Notes under the pieces: model-generated
The model's database searches: none
What the model was told of the DNA's origin: nothing
Seen by the model: the letters and a program-made list of their open reading frames with translations, nothing else
From: Rhodococcus aetherivorans
GTDB lineage: Bacteria; Actinomycetota; Actinomycetes; Mycobacteriales; Mycobacteriaceae
Length of the DNA stretch: 52,693 nucleotides
Assembly: GCF_011058165.1 (NCBI RefSeq)
Contig: NZ_JAALEG010000036.1
Span: forward strand, 1 to 52,693
Direction: 5' to 3'
Shown: positions 43,990-52,693 of the stretch, piece after piece
Layout of the letters: each line of letters opens with the position of its first letter
Position numbering within the stretch: position 1 is the stretch's first letter
Made by a program: the position numbers and the translations under genes

Positions 43990-45546
43990 ATGTCCGTCCC
44001 CGCCCCGTCCGTCATCCTCGACCGCGTCGCGCACTGGGCGCAGACCAAACCGGACGAGGTCGCGGTGCAGTACCTCGACCGCACCCACACCTGGGCGCAG
44101 TGGCACGAGCGACTGCTCCACCTCGCCGGCGCCCTCGCCGCCGACGGCGTCGGACCCGGCGACACCGTCGCATTCGTCGACAAGAACAACCTCGCGTGCC
44201 TCGAGGTCACCTTCGCCACCTCCGCGCTCGGCGCGGCGAACGCCATCCCGAACTTCCGGCTCGCCGGCGACGAGCTCGACTACGTGATCAACGACTCGCG
44301 CGCCCGGATCCTGTTCGTGGGAGCGGAATTCGCGCAGGAGATCGAGTCGCTGCGACCCCGGCTGTCCACGGTGCAGAAGATCGTCGTCGTGGGCGGGGAG
44401 AACGACGAGTTCGAGCCGTGGCTCGCGGCGGCCGCGCCGGCGACCCTGCCCGACGTCGCGCCCGAGACCACCGCGCTGCTGCTCTACAGTTCCGGCACCA
44501 CCGGCCGGCCCAAGGGTGTGCAGCTGACGCACCGCAACCTGTTCGCGCACTCCGAGGACGTGCTCGCGGTGCTTCCGTTCACGGAGGGTGACTGCCTGCT
44601 GGTGGCGATGCCGCTGTTCCATGTGGGCGGCACCTGTTACGCGATCATGGGTATCCACGACGGCCGCCGGTGCGTGTTCACCCGGGAGGCCGACGCGCCG
44701 TCGCTGTTCACGGGTCTCGCGGCCGGCGCGAACATCGCCTTCCTGGTGCCCCCGGTAATAGCGGCCGTCCTCGGCGCGGGAGCGCACGCGATCGGGGCGT
44801 TCTCCCGGCTCAAGCGCATCACCTACGGCGCCGCGCCGATGCCGCTGCCGCTGCTGCGCGGCGCGCTCGCCGCGTGGCCGGACACCGAATTCGTCCAGGT
44901 GTACGGCATGACCGAGCTCGCCGGCGTGATCACGGCGCTGCTGCCGGAGGTGCACCGCGATCCGGCGCAGGAGGCGCGGATGGCGTCGGCCGGCACCCCC
45001 ATTCCCGGCGTGGAGATGCGCATCGTCGATCCGGCCACGCTCGAGGACGCGGCCCCGGGCGCGATCGGCGAACTGTGGTGGCGCTCGGCGCAGACCACCC
45101 CCGGCTACTGGAACCGGCCCGACGCCACGACCGAGACGATCACGGCCGACGGGTGGCTGCGCAGCGGCGACATGGGCCGGGTCGACGACGGCGGCTTCGT
45201 GTTCATCGAGGACCGGCTCAAGGACATGATCATCACCGGCGGTGAGAACGTGTACTGCCCGGAGGTCGAGCGGGTCCTCGTCGAGCATCCGGCCGTCGCC
45301 GAGGTCGCGGTCATCGGCGTCCCGGACGAGAAGTGGGGCGAGACGGTCAAGGCGGTGGTGGTGCTCGCCCCGGACCAGAAGGCGGACGAGCAGGAACTCA
45401 TCGACTACACCCGTCGGCACCTGGCGAAGTTCAAGTGCCCCGCGACCATCGACATCGTCGACATGCTGCCGCGCAACCCCACCGGGAAGATCCTCAAGCG
45501 CTCCCTGCGGGCCCCCTACTGGGCCGGACACGAACGGACCATCTGA
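43990..45546 (+). CDS. Acyl-CoA synthetase (AMP-forming), FadD family
   Basis: 518-residue adenylate-forming ligase. LLYSSGTTGRPKGVQLTHRN (about residues 164-183), A5 VYGMTELAGVI, A7-A8 GWLRSGDMGRVDDGGFVFIE and DRLKDMIITGGENVYCPEVE, and A10 PRNPTGKILKR with the catalytic Lys. It activates a carboxylic acid as its CoA ester; chain length or ring substrate cannot be assigned. ATG 43990 is preceded by CCAGGAGGC 5-6 bases upstream. It converges on a thiolase gene. Confidence 0.87.
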   Translation: MSVPAPSVILDRVAHWAQTKPDEVAVQYLDRTHTWAQWHERLLHLAGALAADGVGPGDTVAFVDKNNLACLEVTFATSALGAANAIPNFRLAGDELDYVINDSRARILFVGAEFAQEIESLRPRLSTVQKIVVVGGENDEFEPWLAAAAPATLPDVAPETTALLLYSSGTTGRPKGVQLTHRNLFAHSEDVLAVLPFTEGDCLLVAMPLFHVGGTCYAIMGIHDGRRCVFTREADAPSLFTGLAAGANIAFLVPPVIAAVLGAGAHAIGAFSRLKRITYGAAPMPLPLLRGALAAWPDTEFVQVYGMTELAGVITALLPEVHRDPAQEARMASAGTPIPGVEMRIVDPATLEDAAPGAIGELWWRSAQTTPGYWNRPDATTETITADGWLRSGDMGRVDDGGFVFIEDRLKDMIITGGENVYCPEVERVLVEHPAVAEVAVIGVPDEKWGETVKAVVVLAPDQKADEQELIDYTRRHLAKFKCPATIDIVDMLPRNPTGKILKRSLRAPYWAGHERTI

Positions 45547-45550
45547 GCGG

Positions 45551-45590
45551 TGCGGCCTTTGGGCTGCTGCAGCAGCCCATAGGACGCACC
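45551..45590. terminator. Bidirectional terminator between acyl-CoA synthetase and thiolase
   Basis: The perfect palindrome GGGCTGCTGCAGCAGCCC (45561-45578) is flanked by outer complementary GTGCG/CGCAC (45550-45555 and about 45585-45590). It sits between convergent stops at 45546 and 45610. Confidence 0.75.
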
Positions 45591-45609
45591 GGCCGCGGAG
45601 CGGCCCGGC

Positions 45610-46794
<1,185 letters not shown>

Positions 46795-46909
46795 CTCACG
46801 TCCCATCTCTCGCAGGAACGGCACCGAGTGCCATCTCTTGCCCACGACGATACCGGAGCAGTGAGCCGCAACACAGTCGGGTGGCACTGCGGCGCAAGAC
46901 GGGCAGCCG

Positions 46910-47761
46910 TCAGGCCGGGTCGCTCAGGTCGCCCCGGTCCACGCGCTCGGCCGCCGCGGCCGACCCGAGCTCCGCCCGGGCCTGCGGATTTCTCGCGTAG
47001 AAGTCGAGCATCCGATACAGCAGCACCGGGTCGCCGTCGAACTTGCGGGAGTCGACCTCGATCACCGGTTCGCGGGGCAACCGGTCCAGGCGGAACAGCC
47101 GGCTGGTCCGTCGTCGCGCCCAGGCGGCGGCCGGCGTGCCCAGCACCCAGATCTCGGGGAATCCGTGATGGACGGCGTGCACCCCGGCCACCGAGACCCA
47201 CGGCAGGTACGACTCGATGGTCCAGCCGCGTTGCCGGATCCCGTCCGGGGTCAGCAGCAGCGCCCCTCGGCGGATCCCCCCGCGCAGCACCTCCGCGACG
47301 AACGCCGCGCAGGGCAGCCCGAAGGCGGCGAGCAGCACACTCACCCACGGAACGCCGTCGTCGAACAGGACTATCTCGACGGCCGCGCCGAGCGAGAGCA
47401 ACGCCGCGCTCGTCGTCATCGCCCCCATCAGATGGAAGACGGCGCCGGAAGCGCGGATCTCGGTGGCCCCGCGGCCCCGCGACTCCACGAACCGGATCTC
47501 GGGGTCGCCGCGGCGCGGACGCCAGTACACGTATCCGAAGAGCGCCGTGAGGGCCATCAGGCCGGACAGGATGAGGAAGAACCGGGTCACCGCCCAGGCT
47601 CCCGCCTGCCCGGCATCCCAGGCCCGCCAGAGCGAGACGAGGATCACGACGCCGGCGAGGGCGATCGCGGCGGCGACCCGGGCGCTGAACTTCGGGGGCG
47701 GCCATTCCTCCGGGCGGATCAGCGGCACGGCGTCGGACTCGTCTTCATCGGTGCCGTGCAC
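46910..47761 (-). CDS. Hypothetical membrane protein
   Basis: 283-residue protein with four hydrophobic helices in the first 165 residues (VAAAIALAGVVILVSLW, FFLILSGLMALTALFGYVYW, HLMGAMTTSAALLSLGAAVE, VSVLLAAFGLPCAAFVAEVL). A soluble C-terminal part follows (LLLTPDGIRQRGWTIESYLP; EVDSRKFDGDPVLLYRMLDF) that looks like a membrane-associated PH-like domain. No known function. GTG 47761 is used; no clear SD is visible. Confidence 0.65.
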   Translation of the reverse strand: MHGTDEDESDAVPLIRPEEWPPPKFSARVAAAIALAGVVILVSLWRAWDAGQAGAWAVTRFFLILSGLMALTALFGYVYWRPRRGDPEIRFVESRGRGATEIRASGAVFHLMGAMTTSAALLSLGAAVEIVLFDDGVPWVSVLLAAFGLPCAAFVAEVLRGGIRRGALLLTPDGIRQRGWTIESYLPWVSVAGVHAVHHGFPEIWVLGTPAAAWARRRTSRLFRLDRLPREPVIEVDSRKFDGDPVLLYRMLDFYARNPQARAELGSAAAAERVDRGDLSDPA

Positions 47762-48136
47762 AAAACACCCGTCCCACTGAGTTCCCCTTCCGGAAGCGCC
47801 GGGGATCCCACCGCCCCGACCGGTTGCCGGTAGGTGGGGAACGCTACCGCAGGGCCTGCGGATTGTGGTTCACGACACGCGCCGGGGCGGGCGTCCACGG
47901 CGGAGAAGGGACCTTCGACCCTACGTCCGAGGGGCCCGACGAGGCGGATACCCGACGGTGTGACCATTGCCACAAATGCCACGGGACGGACATAAAGCCC
48001 AGTTCAAAAGGTGTTCAACTCGTGTTGGCCGGCCGCCGGACGCGGGACACGAAAATCTTGTCTACGGATGAGTAACACTGGCGCCGACGGGAACGACACA
48101 ATCATCGACGATCCAGACGAGACCGGAGGAATCTGC
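47762..48136. other. Intergenic region with a CRP-like site, no gene seen
   Basis: 375 bases between the divergent membrane-protein gene and chorismate mutase. It has lower GC in its second half (e.g. GGACATAAAGCCCAGTTC). TGTGACCATTGCCACA at 47959-47974 is one mismatch from TGTGA-N6-TCACA and may be a GlxR/CRP site. An in-frame ATG at 48068 could extend chorismate mutase by 23 residues but lacks an SD. No ORF with coding-like bias and no RNA gene was recognised. Confidence 0.5.
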
Positions 48137-48436
48137 ATGACTGTCCAGCTTGATTCGCCTGGCTTCGAGTCCGCCCGCGAGGTGGTTTCGGCCCAGGAAG
48201 ACCTCGGTCGACTGTTCGACGAGATCGGGACGCTCGATGCGCAGATCCTCGAGGCGATCGAGCGCCGCAGCGAGCTGTCGCGCCGGGCGGGCATCGCTGC
48301 GAAGGAGTCCGGGACCGCGCGGCAGGCCCAGAACCACGAGATGCGGGTCCTCGACCGTTTCGCCGAGCTCGGCGCCGACGGCAAGACCCTGGCGATGACG
48401 CTGCTCCGCCTCGGACGCACCCGCCTGTCCTCCTAG
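48137..48436 (+). CDS. Chorismate mutase, AroQ class (Rv0948c-like)
   Basis: 99-residue all-helical enzyme converting chorismate to prephenate for Phe and Tyr synthesis. DEIGTLDAQILEAIERRSEL, then a connecting segment with NHEMRVLDRFAELGADGKTL and LLRLGRTRLSS, follow the M. tuberculosis cytoplasmic chorismate mutase closely. That enzyme gains full activity only in complex with DAHP synthase; the LGRxRL C-terminus that contacts the partner is kept. ATG 48137 has GGAGGA 6 bases upstream. Single-gene unit followed by a strong terminator. Confidence 0.9.
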   Translation: MTVQLDSPGFESAREVVSAQEDLGRLFDEIGTLDAQILEAIERRSELSRRAGIAAKESGTARQAQNHEMRVLDRFAELGADGKTLAMTLLRLGRTRLSS

Positions 48437-48450
48437 ACCCGACGACTTCG

Positions 48451-48485
48451 CGCGGCCCCCGCACCGGATCGGTGCGGGGGCCGCG
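48451..48485 (+). terminator. Terminator after chorismate mutase
   Basis: CGCGGCCCCCGCACC (48451-48465), loop GGATC, then the perfect complement at 48471-48485 (15 bp). Flanking CGACGA/TCGTCG may extend it. It also lies beyond the convergent 48536 gene, so it may serve both. Confidence 0.88.
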
Positions 48486-48535
48486 TCGTCGTTGCCACCC
48501 GAAGAGCCGTGGCCGCCCGAACGCAGGTACGGCGG

Positions 48536-49009
48536 TCAGCGCCTCGCGTGCAGGAGGCCGTCCCGCACCCAGGCCGGCTGCGGCGTCTCCAGCTCGAACT
48601 CGGCGAACGCGCGGCCGGCGACGGCGGCGATGCCCGCCGGCGGCAGCTCCTCGAACTCACCGAGCACGAGGGCGATCTGCTCGACCGGCGGCAACGTCGA
48701 GAACAGGACGGCGTCGTCGCCGCAGCCTTCCGCACGCCGATGCGCGGGCGTCTCGGCGTGCAACAGGTACACGAACCACGACACGGCGTACGCGCACAGT
48801 TCGGGACCGATCGGGCCCCGCCACGTCGCGACCGCACGCGCCAGCGCCCGGTCGAAGACCGGGGCCGCGCGCTCGGAACCGACGGACAGCAGCCGCGCGC
48901 AGGCCGCGAGGTCCGGGAGCTGGCCTTCCATGACCTCACGCAGGCCACGCGGGGGAACGTCCAGTTTGCCCGCGGACCCGCCACTCGGGTCCGGCGGCAT
49001 GATGTACAT
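48536..49009 (-). CDS. Small protein with degenerate ECF-sigma-like features, unknown function
   Basis: 157-residue protein. The C-terminal half, LPPVEQIALVLGEFEELPPA then GIAAVAGRAFAEFELE, resembles sigma-70 region 4 (LP..ER.ALVL.EFE.LS..EIA). The N-terminal half (DLAACARLLSVGSERAAPVF; DRALARAVATWRG) resembles region 2, but the DNA-contact helices look lost. It may be a degenerate or repurposed sigma factor, or an unrelated helical protein. ATG 49009 has AAGGAG 7 bases upstream; the longer ATG 49099 is rejected for that reason. GGGAAA half-sites lie just upstream. Confidence 0.6.
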   Translation of the reverse strand: MYIMPPDPSGGSAGKLDVPPRGLREVMEGQLPDLAACARLLSVGSERAAPVFDRALARAVATWRGPIGPELCAYAVSWFVYLLHAETPAHRRAEGCGDDAVLFSTLPPVEQIALVLGEFEELPPAGIAAVAGRAFAEFELETPQPAWVRDGLLHARR

Positions 49010-49027
49010 CGTCCGCTCCTTCCGCGC

Positions 49028-49060
49028 TTTCCCTGTCGGGGAAACCGATGCCGTTTTCCC
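49028..49060. promoter_or_regulatory. Alternating TTTCCC/GGGAAA half-sites upstream of the sigma-like gene
   Basis: TTTCCC 49028-49033, GGGAAA 49039-49044 and TTTCCC 49055-49060 form two overlapping dyads (TTTCCC-N5-GGGAAA and GGGAAA-N10-TTTCCC), 19-51 bases before the gene start. Candidate operator; the regulator is unknown. Confidence 0.35.
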
Positions 49061-49103
49061 GTCTATCGTTCTGCGGCACCCGAACGTGACGTACCCCATA
49101 CGG

Positions 49104-50528
<1,425 letters not shown>

Positions 50529-50623
50529 ATCGTTCCTTCTCCGCCGAGTGATGTGCTTCACACGCAGCGTACGACGCGTCCCCGACGGGCCGCGGGAAGC
50601 GGGTCCGGCCCCGTCGCGGCGCG

Positions 50624-51697
50624 TCAGGGCCGGGTCTCCAGGGCGCGCTGGAGCGTCGGCCACGCCTTGGGCAGCTGGTCGCGCCAGTAGCCCCAGGCGT
50701 GCACGCCGACGGGTTCGTAGGTGACGGTGACGGGGATCTTCAGGGCGCCGAGGCGTTCCTCGAGCCGCTGGGTGCACATCCGCGAGCCGGCCTCGAGGAT
50801 GCCGCCGGCGACGAGGGTGCGCGCCAGGTCCGGGGTCTCGGGCGTCTCGTGGGGACCGGGCACGCCCGTCGCGGCGGACAGGTAGAGCTCCTTGCCGGCG
50901 AGGTTCTCGGCGTGCGCGACGGTGTCGTGCTCGGCCCACTCCCGGCTGCCGGGCGGGCCCCACATGTTCACGACGTCGCCGCCCTGCGACGAGGTGCTGG
51001 TCTGCACGACGGCGCTGCCGAGCAGGTCGCCCGTCGAGTAGCAGCCGCTGAAGGCGGCGACGCCCCGGTAGAGCTCGGGGTGCCGGTGGGCGAGCATCAT
51101 GGCCGCCTGCCCACCCATCGAGTTCCCGGCGATCGCGTTGACCCCGTTGCTGTTCAGCCGCGCGGCGAGCAGCGGCGGAAGCTCCTCGGTGAGGAAGGTT
51201 TCCCACTTGTTCAGGCCGAGCTTGGGGTCGGACTGCTGCCAGTCGCTGTAGAGGCTGCCGCGGCCGCCGTTGGGCATGACGACGTTGACGTTCTTGTCTG
51301 CGAAGAAGGCGGGCGCGCCGCCGATGTTCATCCAGCCGCTGGTGTGGTTGCGGGCGCTGACCCCGTCGAGCAGGTACAGGGTGGGGCGCGGGGCCGAGTT
51401 GTCGGCGGGCAGCAGGACCTCGACGCCCACGTCGCGGCGCAGGGCGGGGCTCGCGACGGTCAGCCGCACGGCGCGTTCGGAGATCGGGGTCTCCCCCACG
51501 ATGGCCGGTGTCGCGATGTCCCGCAGCTCCGGCAGGGGGCCGGGGTCCTCCTGGAAGGCCGCCGGCACCGACGAGCCGGAATTCGACCCGGTGCCGGGTG
51601 CCGCGACGGCGACCCCCGCCCCCAGCACGGAGACGGCGGCGAGTGCCGTCCCGGCCGTGAACAGGCGGACGAGTGCCGGGCGCTGAACATCAACCAC
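50624..51697 (-). CDS. Exported antigen 85-like esterase / putative mycolyltransferase
   Basis: 357-residue secreted alpha/beta hydrolase of the esterase D / antigen 85 family. Signal peptide ([20 protein letters not shown], cleavage near AVAAPG). Nucleophile Ser193 in GNSMGG and catalytic His333 in HAWGYW, the equivalents of the antigen 85 Ser and His (HSWPYW). [20 protein letters not shown] matches the start of the family's core. Family members transfer mycolic acids between trehalose and arabinogalactan; a plain esterase is possible. GTG 51697 has GGGAGG 5 bases upstream. A MerR-type dyad lies directly upstream. Confidence 0.85.
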   Translation of the reverse strand: MVDVQRPALVRLFTAGTALAAVSVLGAGVAVAAPGTGSNSGSSVPAAFQEDPGPLPELRDIATPAIVGETPISERAVRLTVASPALRRDVGVEVLLPADNSAPRPTLYLLDGVSARNHTSGWMNIGGAPAFFADKNVNVVMPNGGRGSLYSDWQQSDPKLGLNKWETFLTEELPPLLAARLNSNGVNAIAGNSMGGQAAMMLAHRHPELYRGVAAFSGCYSTGDLLGSAVVQTSTSSQGGDVVNMWGPPGSREWAEHDTVAHAENLAGKELYLSAATGVPGPHETPETPDLARTLVAGGILEAGSRMCTQRLEERLGALKIPVTVTYEPVGVHAWGYWRDQLPKAWPTLQRALETRP

Positions 51698-51713
51698 GAG
51701 GGCCTCCCTAAAC

Positions 51714-51730
51714 CTCAAGTTAAGGTTGAG
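51714..51730. promoter_or_regulatory. MerR-family-type operator dyad
   Basis: CTCAAGTTAAGGTTGAG is a perfect CTCAA-N7-TTGAG dyad. It resembles SoxR/MerR boxes (CCTCAAGTTAACTTGAGG). It is 16 bases upstream of the antigen 85-like gene. No MerR-type gene lies in this window, so the regulator is unknown. Confidence 0.45.
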
Positions 51731-51811
51731 AGTAGCTCGAGCATCGCCCCCGCGGCGTCTTTTCGGACCGCCGCCGATCCCGAAAGACGCCACGGCGGCG
51801 GAACCGCCTCC

Positions 51812-51817
51812 TACACT
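51812..51817 (+). promoter_or_regulatory. -10-like element (TACACT) for the EF-G-like gene
   Basis: TACACT is 27 bases before the ATG at 51845, with an SD (GGGAGGAG) between them. No clear -35 is seen. Confidence 0.35.
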
Positions 51818-51844
51818 TGGCACAGGCCACGGGAGGAGTCGCCG

Positions 51845-52693
51845 ATGCCCGACCGCTCTGCCGCACGCACCGAACGGGCGCCCGCCGTCGAGCGCCCCGC
51901 ACAGCTCCGCAACGTCGTCCTCGTCGGTTGCAGCGGGGTCGGCAAGACCACCCTCGCCGAATCCCTGGCCCTGGCCGCCGGTGCCGTGGGCCGCGCCGGA
52001 CGCACCGCCGACGGCACCACCGTCTCCGACTACGAGGCGATCGAGCAGCAGCACCGCCGCTCGGTGCAACTGGCCGTGCTGCCGCTCGAGTGGAACGGCG
52101 TGAAGATCAACATCATCGACACCCCCGGGCATCCGGACTTCGACGCCGAGGTCCGCGCGGGACTGCACGCCGCCGACGCGGCCGTATTCGTCGTCTCCGC
52201 AACAGATCCCATCTCCGCCGCCACCCGCACCCTGTGGCGCGAATGCGCCGAGACCGCGATCCCGCGCGCCATCGTCGTCTCCAAGCTCGACGTCGCCCGC
52301 ACGGACTTCGACGAGATGCTCACCGCCTGTCACGACGCCTTCGACCTCGGGCCGGACACCCTGCGCCCCGTGTACGTGCCGGTCTTCGACGGCGGCCGCC
52401 CGTGCGGCTCGATCGATCTGCTCACCGGCCGCGGCTACGGCCATCCCGCCGCCGTGCCGGACACCGGCGCCGCGCGCGAGAGCCTCGTCGAGGCGATCTC
52501 CGGCCAGGACGACACGCTCATGGAGCGCTACCTCGCCGGCGAGGCCCTCGACACCGAATCCCTCGACGAGGGGCTGCGGCACGAGATCGTCGACTGTGCA
52601 CTGCATCCCGCGCTCGCCACCACCGACTACGGGGTCGGCGCCGCCGAACTGCTCGATCTCGTCGCGATGGCCTTCCCCGACCCCACCCACCGT
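51845..52693 (+). CDS. fusA2: Elongation factor G-like GTPase (EF-G2 type), 3' end outside window
   Basis: First 283 residues of a translational GTPase, cut by the window edge. G1 loop GCSGVGKT (28-35), G3 DTPGHPDF (92-99), G4 SKLD (146-149, Ser in place of the usual Asn). The region up to G4 is shorter and more divergent than housekeeping EF-G, matching the paralogous EF-G2 proteins of mycobacteria (Rv0120c). Its exact function is unclear; M. smegmatis EF-G2 is reported as not essential. ATG 51845 has GGGAGGAG about 7 bases upstream. Confidence 0.82.
   Translation, partial: MPDRSAARTERAPAVERPAQLRNVVLVGCSGVGKTTLAESLALAAGAVGRAGRTADGTTVSDYEAIEQQHRRSVQLAVLPLEWNGVKINIIDTPGHPDFDAEVRAGLHAADAAVFVVSATDPISAATRTLWRECAETAIPRAIVVSKLDVARTDFDEMLTACHDAFDLGPDTLRPVYVPVFDGGRPCGSIDLLTGRGYGHPAAVPDTGAARESLVEAISGQDDTLMERYLAGEALDTESLDEGLRHEIVDCALHPALATTDYGVGAAELLDLVAMAFPDPTHR

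Overview
The window is about 70% GC, with strong G/C preference at third codon positions and many GTG starts. It carries a mycolate-actinobacterial gene set: a wax ester synthase/diacylglycerol acyltransferase, an antigen 85-like exported hydrolase, a maleylpyruvate isomerase-family (mycothiol-dependent type) protein, an Rv0948c-like chorismate mutase, a three-gene PntAaAbB transhydrogenase and a Rhodococcus opacus-type L-amino acid oxidase. Rhodococcus is the best guess; Gordonia, Nocardia and relatives are not excluded. It reads as ordinary chromosome: about 53 densely packed genes, many start/stop overlaps, no rRNA, tRNA, insertion sequence, phage gene or CRISPR array.

Layout. 1-2.9 kb: a benzoate-type transporter whose 5' end is replaced by unrelated DNA, a thioesterase and a thiolase. 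3-8.2 kb: an Lrp/AsnC regulator divergent from a branched-chain 2-oxoacid dehydrogenase operon (bkdABC, no E3), then an MFS transporter. 8.2-11.8 kb: an FMN reductase and the pntAaAbB operon. 12-17.6 kb: a compact run of small enzymes (DUF488, zinc ribbon, class III sirtuin, HIT, maleylpyruvate isomerase family, S51-like peptidase, GNAT) and small hypotheticals. 17.7-22.7 kb: a Tat-signal L-amino acid oxidase, an exported RidA-like protein and a private TatA in one operon, divergent from an APC permease and an IclR regulator. 22.7-25.8 kb: a His-rich membrane hydroxylase with a FadR-type regulator, and a type B carboxylesterase. 25.9-29.3 kb: a TPP riboswitch in front of tenA and a thiXYZ-like ABC transporter. 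29.3-33.4 kb: WS/DGAT, an HSL-type esterase and a YbjN-like protein. 33.5-37.9 kb: a Ser/Thr kinase fused to a complete NarL-type response regulator, divergent from a histidine kinase/response regulator pair whose regulator is a close paralogue of the fused one. 37.9-52.7 kb: malQ, two acyl-CoA synthetases, a MarR regulator, an exported protein of unknown function, a thiolase, chorismate mutase, a sigma-factor-like small protein, an aldehyde dehydrogenase, the antigen 85-like protein and the 5' part of an EF-G-like GTPase cut by the window edge.

How the genes work together. Much of the window serves acyl-CoA, branched-chain amino acid and lipid turnover. Two assemblies stand out. One looks like a self-contained extracellular amino-acid oxidation module: Tat-exported oxidase, exported imine hydrolase, its own Tat pore component, an adjacent permease and a regulator. 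The other joins eukaryotic-type Ser/Thr kinase signalling to two-component output in a single polypeptide, next to a cognate-looking two-component pair and across a shared promoter with phased direct repeats. A repeated start architecture (TANNNT 6-8 nt before an RTG codon) suggests that several genes are transcribed without a leader.
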